Origin: a virus
Strand: one strand, 5' to 3'
IMG/VR virus record: IMGVR_UViG_3300001097_000057
Location: 3-25,017 of that record
DNA: 25,015 bases
Positions within the stretch are counted from its first letter, which is position 1. Every line of letters starts with the position of its first letter. The notes beneath the pieces were generated by a model. It did not search any database and was not told where the DNA came from. It worked only from the letters and a program-made list of their open reading frames with translations. The translations under genes and the position numbers were made by a program. Shown piece by piece: positions 16,801 through 22,226 of this stretch.

Positions 16801-17080
16801 CGTATGCCTGTTTAAACTCTTCTAAACCACGGGTCTGACCATACTCTTTAACGAGGTCTTCTTGGCGCTTCATGCCCTCACGGACAGCAGTTTCCGTATC
16901 GCCAGTTAATGTGCCGACACCAGTTTTGTAGGAAGATACATAACGTTTAACCCCTTTAACAGCCTCACCAGTAACTGTAGCTTCTGGTGGTTCGGGTTCA
17001 ACAAGCGTAGAGGTCTCATTTTGATATTGAGTCCAAGGGCCAGTTTCTTCAGATTGATACTGCTCCCAAGGCCCTTTCAT
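10859..17080 (-). CDS. Giant polyvalent internal virion protein with metallopeptidase motif and LPD38-like region
   Basis: This 2073-aa protein is the last gene of the late unit and a probable genome-ejection protein, like T7 gp16. The N-terminus has a doubled G-P-W-(E/T)-Q-Y-Q motif (residues 3-9, 14-20). Residues about 115-158 form a glycine-zipper hydrophobic stretch, with a second near 201-222, both able to enter membranes. Residues about 280-790 are low complexity (Pro/Gly, then Thr/Glu/Ala). A Zn metallopeptidase-like domain follows: H873-E874-I-L-H877, with E-F-I-A-E935 as a possible third ligand. The C-terminal part, about 1470 onward (Y-N-Y-A-F-A-P-M-N-F-V-R-D-I-L-T-N), matches large polyvalent-protein domain LPD38. 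A TTG one codon earlier is also in frame; ATG 17080 overlaps the upstream TGA as TGATG. Confidence 0.85.
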   Translation of the reverse strand: MKGPWEQYQSEETGPWTQYQNETSTLVEPEPPEATVTGEAVKGVKRYVSSYKTGVGTLTGDTETAVREGMKRQEDLVKEYGQTRGLEEFKQAYGEGNYLAAGKELLSQVPTALAGQAGTFASIAGGARIGAMVGTAVLPGIGTASGTAIGAGLGAILSQIMPFYEENLVAQLRAQEERGEKPDLDRAKAGASAVLQSSAEIGGAVLSFGKKIIGGIIGAKVGDEAKEALVKAAKQSLLAASAKGAGRAVVAELPVELAQNIVTRAQAGEDLTSDDAFEDYKNTIYETVKVAGPLGAGAGPINRVSARGRLDQQTQQEQLKTQQEQGTDTTQSTTDTGLTPEEQAALDAELAPATVRAAATEDEIDGTIVAGAPAPAPGTIMPDGTIIAGQGEQDGTSAPIVTGAGVSPTVSGQPGAISPAGVGGVDGTGVDIAGNTSGQVESTAGVEPGAVAPTGLPVPGALPTTIEQGFAPVVTQKTEAEAADAERATLEQGIAQDKVEVVPEATPVIDTEMLTRSKIGMPIKFVTGYTPTSEPSASNYLNQNGLYAEKAPLTVEKGVYAAATDQAFDMLDSVNTTKINNILRRLAAVENKARGTKTFKPERPLEFMSFDNLLNLYRENIGTRNKFVSGGDARLQAAANRAAFTASLTPEQRAKYDAELDRIFKLTVKGEGTGRRETTESDQRKQKEKQEKQTKKQKAQAIADVEQQVADAAKPDEQIEAEERAEAEQFAAAEEAETETESKTGTEAKTETETELDADIDADVVAEIEATKEKPLTLIEKRTLSAINDSGDVKSVLEEISKNKETNVGAIARNLIKVLKDLGINDPTAKRISFGKVPDGNDGMFIPDENRIILSGAGGKYTGKRNLAEVILHEILHYYTDHVIDNRDAYLNSLDPESRAEAKAALNRLRLNFVRAKDALGKEFNIPTIKEFIAEAFSNPEFQTALKRLDVEGKQYKAVTKDSMFKQFVKNVMSALGLSPTDKNVTLKETLEDVMQLISVPSISEGMVGKSVSYSAAQKAPTTQKAPTGPYATTISLNNIPAEYSLEKTAGVERKKGFFEGGLQGMIRRYQNAKQPINKLEDNLVNAGLAQYEGDNLNTLNTAYTTAAGNSVMLAKEQVTPFAERIHKGVADLIAKTKWTSKETLEKLHVIMVALHEPERRLVKYLLNVPLNNDGRYMLSQGGKDITPADRRAQILKMLETRSLTKAQAQQLRAELEDIVSKYKDPLGSSPLREKSESSNPIKGPISVYMDAEQYVVTGMNPQSAAAVTKEYDAFAPEVKQVIDSILDSSRALNTATLNLNKQAGFWSKPVDNFANFYGWNNYVPLKTSLTQDERLNFDSNRLGGDLQDSTQGFDGSFEVSDNPLLRTMSDSFRAAARAGRKDYTLAVKNNVLQKHIDGKVEKIKFEDRDTDLPLAKKQNTVFHYNDDGSVDVITIKDPTMLNAIRRMYKDRQPLVEMMNNVTSLLGQVHTRYNYAFAPMNFVRDILTNAFVLGADMSPAEAAKFIGVVSARVSQNGLMKAARVAYLFEQNNIGEIKRLLNDKNADPFVRQIAEYLSNGGMISYTESLSLKSRFEQLNKELGQPGVKDKLITTKEQFDKLVDIWNNMFELTSRAAAYGVVKQRFVKKDGMTETAAQKRAASYVKNLANFELAGEYGRVMGALFMFFRPAATGAVRAIEAIAPAFQSLDSALNALPPSIRNNPQAVAKFTASFNKRKTNARIMATTLMSAGYGMYMMAAMMAPEDDLDRNSVLNDNMNQWSRYARFHIPNDISQKYLGGSKDVVFQVPWGFGLGAFAAAGAQVAGAVSGKSTTRDMLKNIFTNIALDSFVPIPVSRMDFEESPLNFVIDSMMPSFARPVVQFALNKDGIGRGIYNESYRRQVDAYTGGDRIPEIWKDASRGLIELTNGALDISPNSLYFLTNSYVDGFSRIAETGYGFKSLGSGEKDFNPKTDSVLFSSFFGAKGNIDNKQFAELQQDMLKKQNILNGFKESNPEQYMKYVQENPMDQPLVDSFNKLINGDLRKLQTEAKKIRSAPTDMLTPKDRKEMLEPNLLMQRLIKRNILDMYEAYNGKG
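14763..14885 (-). repeat. Acidic Glu/Thr/Asp low-complexity linker
   Basis: Within the giant virion protein this stretch encodes E-T-E-T-E-S-K-T-G-T-E-A-K-T-E-T-E-T-E-L-type repeats followed by D-A-D-I-D-A-D-V, with matching imperfect DNA repeats. It precedes the metallopeptidase-like domain and looks like a flexible acidic tether. Confidence 0.6.
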
Positions 17081-18840
17081 CAAACTTTCTCCCAGCTATT
17101 AGGATCACCGGGGTTGCCCCCTTTAAATTTATACCCATTTTTTACTGTACCTACCGCTGGGGCTCTATTACCAGCACTTGCATCGCCGCTAAAGTCGGGT
17201 ACATCAATACCTAAACGTTCAGTCACAAAGCTGCGGTACTGCTTGCTCATATTAGTCTTTCTACCCTCAAGAACATCAATTTGGTCTTGAATAGTTTTTT
17301 TACTGGCTATAAGCGCTGGTGATTTACCAGTAAATTGATACGCGGTATTCTCTTTTAATTTAGCAATTTGTTTATCAATATTACCTATTCCAGTGTCATA
17401 ATTTCTTGTAGCCAAATTATAGGTAGCATTGTTTTTAGTATCACTACCACCACTACCCGCAGCACCAGCACCAGCACGAGCGTTGTAATAGTTAACCATT
17501 GCATCAACTTTCTTATTTTCAATACCAAGCTTCTGGAGTTCAATAGCCAGCTTCTCTTTGGAAAGACCCGCTTCCAAAAGTTTACCCACACGTTCACGGT
17601 CTTCTTTACGCAGCCCTTGAAGTGCTTGCTGATAGCCTTGAATAGCAGGTAACGCACCTTGCGAAATGTTAGCAAAAGCATTAGGCGATGTGCCGCCAGC
17701 AATACCCAGACCCGCTTGGAAAATTGCCATGCCCTTAGCGTTACGGCGTGCTTGGGCAGAGTCCTCACCCTGTGCTTCTAACATTTTTGTGTACCTATCA
17801 ATCAAAGATGTAGCAGGGGAAGTAGTTGATCCACCCGCCGTCTGTGGTGGCGTCTCTCCTACACTAGGCTGTCTGTTTCCAGTGCTAGGACGCGTCGCGC
17901 CCGATGTATTTACAGCGCCCCTAGAACTAGGAGCTGCACCTCTGTTATCAGCTAAAGGAGTAATACCCCGATTACCTTCTTGCATATCTTGGGCAACATA
18001 CTGTGAATCTAAACCAGCATTGGGCATACCCCGATTGCCTTCTTGATTATCTTGGGTAATATACTGAGAATCTAAATCAGCAATACCTTGTGGCCCACCA
18101 CGATTAGCGGGAATATTCATAGCTTCGTTTGTTAACGAAGGGGGCACAGCCCCGGGGTTAGTTAAGTTATATGTACCGGGTGCTATAGAAGGTGCGGGCG
18201 CGGATTTAATCTCATTAGCAAACTGTTCGGCTTCTCTAGATAAAACCTTCATCTCTTCAGGATTTTTATCAGCTTGTATACGTCTTAACATCTGTGGTGT
18301 TATACCTAATGGGGTAGGCCTTCCAGAAGTAGTCTGTCGTGGTGGGGTTGGAATATTACCTGTTTCCAAAAATGCAGTTAAACTTGGGTCTTTACCTTCG
18401 GCTGCAGCGTTCTCTGCAAATGCTAAATAAGATGGATCTTGGCGCAAAGCAATAATACGAGGGTCTTGATCTGGGTCAGTCACTAAGCTATTGTTATTTT
18501 TAGCGGTTGGTTCAGCAAACGCAATAATCCCACCGTTTGCCATACCCATTTCTTCGTCATCGCCTTGAGGCAGGTTGCTAGGTAGTTGGTCGATGCCGGG
18601 GTCAGCTTGTTGTCGTTGTTGTTGCTCCGCCTGCTGGAGAATCTGCTGAGTAATAGACGGTCTAGGTTCTTGCTGGCCTTGACTAGCTGCAGCCATCTGG
18701 GATTTCTCACGAGTCTTTTGCTCAATGAGTGGTACGCCTATATAAGCAGGAAGAGAGCCAGATTGAATAGCCTGTTGCAGTTGTGGTATGGATAACTTCT
18801 CAGCCATTGCCATACGAGAATTCATGCTCATTACAGACAT
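17080..18840 (-). CDS. Virion protein, Gln-rich and low complexity, 586 aa
   Basis: Residues 1-80 are helical and Gln-rich (S-I-T-Q-Q-I-L-Q-Q-A-E-Q-Q-Q). An M-A-N-G-G-I-I-A-F-A motif sits at about 100-109, then a long Pro/Gly/Asn-rich disordered region. A 21-residue unit starting LDSQY is repeated in tandem near residue 260. The C-terminal third is helical (A-G-L-S-K-E-K-L-A-I-E-L-Q-K-L-G-I-E-N), and the end G-Y-K-F-K-G-G-N-P-G-D-P-N-S-W-E-K-V recalls a C-terminal signature I associate with phage virion proteins. Position between a 421-aa virion protein and the giant ejection-type protein suggests a T7 gp15-like role, by order only. GGGAG lies 6 nt before ATG 18840, and the start overlaps the upstream stop as TAATG. 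Confidence 0.75.
   Translation of the reverse strand: MSVMSMNSRMAMAEKLSIPQLQQAIQSGSLPAYIGVPLIEQKTREKSQMAAASQGQQEPRPSITQQILQQAEQQQRQQADPGIDQLPSNLPQGDDEEMGMANGGIIAFAEPTAKNNNSLVTDPDQDPRIIALRQDPSYLAFAENAAAEGKDPSLTAFLETGNIPTPPRQTTSGRPTPLGITPQMLRRIQADKNPEEMKVLSREAEQFANEIKSAPAPSIAPGTYNLTNPGAVPPSLTNEAMNIPANRGGPQGIADLDSQYITQDNQEGNRGMPNAGLDSQYVAQDMQEGNRGITPLADNRGAAPSSRGAVNTSGATRPSTGNRQPSVGETPPQTAGGSTTSPATSLIDRYTKMLEAQGEDSAQARRNAKGMAIFQAGLGIAGGTSPNAFANISQGALPAIQGYQQALQGLRKEDRERVGKLLEAGLSKEKLAIELQKLGIENKKVDAMVNYYNARAGAGAAGSGGSDTKNNATYNLATRNYDTGIGNIDKQIAKLKENTAYQFTGKSPALIASKKTIQDQIDVLEGRKTNMSKQYRSFVTERLGIDVPDFSGDASAGNRAPAVGTVKNGYKFKGGNPGDPNSWEKV
17965..18075 (-). repeat. Tandem 63-bp duplication in the 586-aa virion gene
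   Basis: Two units, 18028-18075 and 17965-18012, encode L-D-S-Q-Y-I-T-Q-D-N-Q-E-G-N-R-G and L-D-S-Q-Y-V-A-Q-D-M-Q-E-G-N-R-G. They are exactly 63 bp apart, so the frame is kept, and differ at a few bases, which suggests an old duplication. Confidence 0.8.
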
Positions 18841-20105
18841 TATCTACTCCCTTTCATAGCATTGAACATTCCTAGCGTAGCCAGACCGCCATTCTCTTCA
18901 ATGACCCCACCGTCTTTTTTGCCCATCTGATACAGGCCATAACCTGCAGTGGCTAGACCCACGCCCTGAGACATAGCACTTGGGTTTTGGTACATGGACT
19001 GCGAAGACTGAGATAGGGGTAAACCACGATACAGGTCGCTCATAAAGCCCAATTGCTTGTATGGGTAGTTTAGTGAGTCCTGATACGACTGATAGTCTAA
19101 GTTCAGCCCCTGCTGTTCTTGCTGTTGTTGCATTGCACCAGCACGCATTTGCGCTTCGTTTATGGCTTGGTTCTGAGAGAACTCCATCTGGCCTAAGTTA
19201 CCTAATGTATTCGCAGATGTATTGGTTGTTCCGAGACCTTGAAGGCCATACTGACCTGCGCCAAGCGCGCCTTGCACTCCCTGCATACCCTGCCCAGTAC
19301 CAGCAAGTTGTGTATTTACGCCTTGAAGTCCAGTCTGTAGACCCTGCAAACTAAGGTTAGAGCCGTACTGCATAGACTGCATAGCCTTGTCATACGCTTG
19401 TTGCGAGCCTGTGGCTTGAATATTGGTAAGTTGTTTATTAACGTTGCGCTGAGCTTCGGCATCAACAATAGCTTGGCGGCTTCCACCGAACGCGCCGGAC
19501 TTTACGGCTTGCGCACCAAGCGTAGGCATTGTCTTTTGGTAGTCGCGAATGGCCTCTTCTTTCTGCACATCCACAGCGTTTTGCATGTATGGTGACATGT
19601 ACGAACTAACCGCACCGGGGGACGTAGCAAGATTAGCGTAGTTGCTTCCTGCCTGAGCTGCCCGACCGCCGTATAAGCCACCACCAAGAATACCTAAGTT
19701 TGCACCCTGTGCGCCGTAGCCTAAAGCTTGGTTCTGCAATCCTGCTGATTTACCGTACGCATCCAGACCACCTTGGCCCGCGTTGTAAGCTAAGTTAGAC
19801 GCATCTGTAATCTGCGAGGCAGTCTGCATACCAGACATGTTCTGCATGGCCTGCGCTTGCATTGGAGTAAACGCAGCGGTACGTTGTCCCGAGTAAGGAT
19901 CGTACGGATTCTTAGAGATGTCTGTGAGCGCAGCGGCTTGACCTAGTGATTTCTCTACATAGGGACGCGCATACTCTGGGATTGACGTTGTGGTAACGTT
20001 TTGCTGAGCTGGCGCCCCACCCCCTCCTGACTGAGGTTTGATCTGACCACGCGCATCGCGTTGGAAAGCCCGTGCAGGCAACATACCGTCTAAGTCGTAA
20101 ATCAT
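18840..20105 (-). CDS. Virion protein, Ala/Gly/Gln-rich, 421 aa (possible T7 gp14 counterpart)
   Basis: The first 35 residues contain Q-S-G-G-G-G-A-P-A-Q-Q. The body is rich in Ala, Gly, Gln, Asn and Tyr with many short helical units such as M-Q-A-Q-A-M-Q-N-M-S-G-M-Q, and quasi-repeats near residues 245-300 (L-Q-G-L-Q-T-G-L-Q-G-V, G-M-Q-G-V-Q-G-A-L-G). The C-terminal region has Y-P-Y-K-Q-L-G-F-M-S-D-L-Y-R-G-L-P, a pattern I associate with phage structural proteins, and ends with E-N-G-G-L-A-T-L-G-M-F. No enzyme motif is present. Order in the cassette suggests an ejection protein. The ATG overlaps the previous stop as ATGA, and GAGG lies 7 nt upstream. Confidence 0.75.
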   Translation of the reverse strand: MIYDLDGMLPARAFQRDARGQIKPQSGGGGAPAQQNVTTTSIPEYARPYVEKSLGQAAALTDISKNPYDPYSGQRTAAFTPMQAQAMQNMSGMQTASQITDASNLAYNAGQGGLDAYGKSAGLQNQALGYGAQGANLGILGGGLYGGRAAQAGSNYANLATSPGAVSSYMSPYMQNAVDVQKEEAIRDYQKTMPTLGAQAVKSGAFGGSRQAIVDAEAQRNVNKQLTNIQATGSQQAYDKAMQSMQYGSNLSLQGLQTGLQGVNTQLAGTGQGMQGVQGALGAGQYGLQGLGTTNTSANTLGNLGQMEFSQNQAINEAQMRAGAMQQQQEQQGLNLDYQSYQDSLNYPYKQLGFMSDLYRGLPLSQSSQSMYQNPSAMSQGVGLATAGYGLYQMGKKDGGVIEENGGLATLGMFNAMKGSR

Positions 20106-20509
20106 AGAAGCACCTCAATAATTCTGTATTTGTCTTTAAACCCAAAGCGGGATAACAACTTAGCCATCGAGTCACGAGCAGCGCACTCAACTGAAGTGGC
20201 ACCGTTTTCACGACATATGTTCTCTAACTGCACAAAAGTACTCTGGTCGATAATAAACTTGCCGCCAGTATTAGTAATAAACGCAACCCGATGGTTAGCG
20301 CGGTTCTGAAACTCTACAGTCATCGCGCCATGAACCTTATTAGCTTCGTCCGTTGCAACTAACAATAACCACTGTCCTGTCAGCACACACATTTTAATTT
20401 GGTCAAGGGAGTAATCACCCTGTGCGTACTCTTGCGATGACTTTAAATAATCCTGAACTAAAGGCCAAGTCTGTGCGGCATGCTGTAACGGGACATGCTG
20501 TATTTTCAT
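20102..20509 (-). CDS. GNAT-fold-like protein, possible T7 gp13 counterpart
   Basis: This 135-aa protein reads like a compact GNAT (N-acetyltransferase) fold: N-terminal helix W-P-L-V-Q-D-Y-L, strand W-L-L-L-V-A-T-D, strand V-H-G-A-M-T-V-E-F, then V-E-C-A-A-R-D, a helix M-A-K-L-L-S-R-F-G-F and the end Y-R-I-I-E-V-L-L. The classic acetyl-CoA loop (Q/R-x-x-G-x-G/A) is not clear; N-T-G-G-K-F may sit near it. T7 gp13, a virion assembly protein of 138 aa, is also GNAT-like and also precedes the ejection genes, so a structural role without catalysis is plausible. Both ends overlap neighbours as ATGA. No Shine-Dalgarno is seen, so translation probably depends on coupling. Confidence 0.65.
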   Translation of the reverse strand: MKIQHVPLQHAAQTWPLVQDYLKSSQEYAQGDYSLDQIKMCVLTGQWLLLVATDEANKVHGAMTVEFQNRANHRVAFITNTGGKFIIDQSTFVQLENICRENGATSVECAARDSMAKLLSRFGFKDKYRIIEVLL

Positions 20510-21876
20510 GCAGGTAAGTATTTAGCTGCTTTAGAATCTACTGCAACCTTGCCTTTGCCAATCGACTTCTTGCGACCTTTCTGAATCCTATCTAGCATGC
20601 TGTATAACTGCTTAGCGCCAGCATCGGTTGAGCCATTGCCAATTTCAGAGACAGCACGGGCCGGAACCACAAACTCACCATCTGCAAGTCGAGCAGGCTG
20701 TTTAGCGCCAATCATCGCGGGTATTGAATCACTAACGCCGTCTCCGGGGCCTTTGAGTAAACGACCACCATCAGAGTAATCCCCAAGGTTTGAAATACCG
20801 CCACCTAAAGCATAACGCATAGTCTCGGTCATCAACCCACCATTTTTTTCACCACCACCGCTGTTGCCCATGTCGTAGTTTTGGTTTTGGCGCATATAAC
20901 CTTCGTAATCATCTGAAACGGGGGATTTCTTTTTTGTTCCGGGGGCTAAAAACTCACCCTCATACTGACGAGTAACTGGGTTAAACACTATTCCACTGAT
21001 ACTGTCGTTATTAATGGGTGCCGCAGCCCTCGTCGAAGGAGACATATATCCCATAGAACCGGGGACTTGGTTTGCTGCTGGTCGAGGGTTAACGTTGTAC
21101 TGTTGATTGGCGCGCTCCATTAGTTGGGCGTTGTAAGCAGTGACAGCAGGATCAACTGTGCGCTCTTGGCGGGTGTAACGATCCACATCACCACCTTCAG
21201 CTAGTGCAATAATGCCCCCGTTTGCAGCCATTTGATTTGGCTTGTAATCACCAACAGGAGTGAATGTACCACCCGCATATTGCTGGTTGTCGTAATATGA
21301 TTCTCCGGGAGCGCCAAAGTTTGGATTCTTTTCTTGGGAAAATTCTGTGGTGTAAATATTGCCTTGATCTGGCGATGGAGGTTTTTGACCTGATGCCATC
21401 ATTCCGCCGCCTAGACCGCCCAACAGTGCGTATTGATTAGCACCTAAGAAACCACCAATTCCTGTGCCTGCACCTGCACCTGCACCTGCGACAGTAGGAG
21501 CAGCTAGTACGCCAGTAGTTGCACCGGGAACAAGGATGCTTGATACGCCCCCCGCACCACCAGCAGCCCCAGTAGCGCCGCCCAATGTTGTAGGAAATAA
21601 ACTAGCAGCTCCTGATGCAGCAGTAGTTCCAGCACCAGCAACACCAGCAGCACCAGCAGCACCAGTAGCACCAACACCGGCACCAGCAGCACCGGCACCA
21701 GCACCAGCACCAGCAGCACCAACACCAATACCGGCAGCAGCAGGGGCAAGCATCGCACCCCCAGCGCCCATTGCGCCACCTAGAAGAGCGCCTTCAAGTA
21801 CGTTTTTCTTTTGTAGCGCAGCGATACCGCCACCCATAAGGGCACCAATACCCAGACCAATCAAAATAGGTAGCAT
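20506..21876 (-). CDS. Gly/Ala-rich virion protein with conserved C-terminal GPGDGxSDSI domain
   Basis: This 456-aa protein has a hydrophobic glycine-zipper start (M-L-P-I-L-I-G-L-G-I-G-A-L-M-G-G-G, then L-L-G-G-A-M-G-A-G-G). A Gly-Ala repeat follows (about 44-90), then a disordered middle with A-N-G-G-I-I-A-L-A-E-G-G at about 218-229. The C-terminal part has K-G-P-G-D-G-V-S-D-S-I-P-A-M-I and L-A-D-G-E-F-V-V-P-A, a signature I associate with phage tail and internal virion proteins. The N-terminus could insert in a membrane during DNA delivery; this is inference. The start has AAAAGGA upstream. The stop overlaps the GNAT-like gene. Confidence 0.75.
   Translation of the reverse strand: MLPILIGLGIGALMGGGIAALQKKNVLEGALLGGAMGAGGAMLAPAAAGIGVGAAGAGAGAGAAGAGVGATGAAGAAGVAGAGTTAASGAASLFPTTLGGATGAAGGAGGVSSILVPGATTGVLAAPTVAGAGAGAGTGIGGFLGANQYALLGGLGGGMMASGQKPPSPDQGNIYTTEFSQEKNPNFGAPGESYYDNQQYAGGTFTPVGDYKPNQMAANGGIIALAEGGDVDRYTRQERTVDPAVTAYNAQLMERANQQYNVNPRPAANQVPGSMGYMSPSTRAAAPINNDSISGIVFNPVTRQYEGEFLAPGTKKKSPVSDDYEGYMRQNQNYDMGNSGGGEKNGGLMTETMRYALGGGISNLGDYSDGGRLLKGPGDGVSDSIPAMIGAKQPARLADGEFVVPARAVSEIGNGSTDAGAKQLYSMLDRIQKGRKKSIGKGKVAVDSKAAKYLPA
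21607..21747 (-). repeat. Gly-Ala coding triplet/hexanucleotide repeat tract
   Basis: Imperfect GGTGCT-type units on the - strand encode runs such as A-G-A-G-A-G-A-A-G-A-G-V-G-A-T-G. The tract lies inside the 456-aa virion gene and keeps the frame. It is the most repetitive DNA in the window and is prone to slippage in units of 3 or 6. Confidence 0.75.
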
Positions 21877-21916
21877 AATTATTCCTTTTTACTGCAAGTG
21901 GTAAGTTCTTGAATAT

Positions 21917-22225
21917 TCACGTTTTAACCTTTAAAACATTACCCACCGATGTATCATAATATACATCACCTACACGTAGGTTGGCTAGGTCTGCTTGCGT
22001 CGGAAGGCTTACAACCCGTGGCGCTCCTGTACTGACTCGCTCGCTAAAATTAAGGGCAGCAATCAGACCACCATTAGCTCTTTGTGTGGACATAACCGAA
22101 GGACCGGGGTTGTCAAGCTGCGCAAAATAAAGCCTTAGAATATTGTTTAGCTGCTCTTGGTATCTTGGGCTGTATTCAGTAGGCGCAATTGGCAGGCTAG
22201 GGGATGCAGTTGTTCCAGTGCTCAT
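21917..22225 (-). CDS. Small phage structural protein, 102 aa
   Basis: The protein contains Y-Q-E-Q-L-N-N-I-L-R-L-Y-F-A-Q-L-D-N (about 22-39), then the R-A-N-G-G-L-I-A-A-L motif, and ends D-L-A-N-L-R-V-G-D-V-Y-Y-D-T-S-V-G-N. The last segment resembles C-termini of small phage structural proteins. The frame extends to 22303 with upstream ATGs, including 22240, but those overlap the 798-aa gene and lack ribosome sites. ATG 22225 (M-S-T-G-T-T) lies 1 nt after the upstream stop with AAGAGA close by, so I choose it. Its job is unknown; the position suggests a connector or tail component. Confidence 0.65.
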   Translation of the reverse strand: MSTGTTASPSLPIAPTEYSPRYQEQLNNILRLYFAQLDNPGPSVMSTQRANGGLIAALNFSERVSTGAPRVVSLPTQADLANLRVGDVYYDTSVGNVLKVKT

Positions 22226-22226
22226 A

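Noticed and set aside
21464-21904. + strand ORF rich in Pro and Ala opposite the Gly-Ala tract
   Set aside because: The composition is just the reverse complement of Gly-Ala codons; the - strand frame has the conserved C-terminal phage signature and proper gene overlaps.
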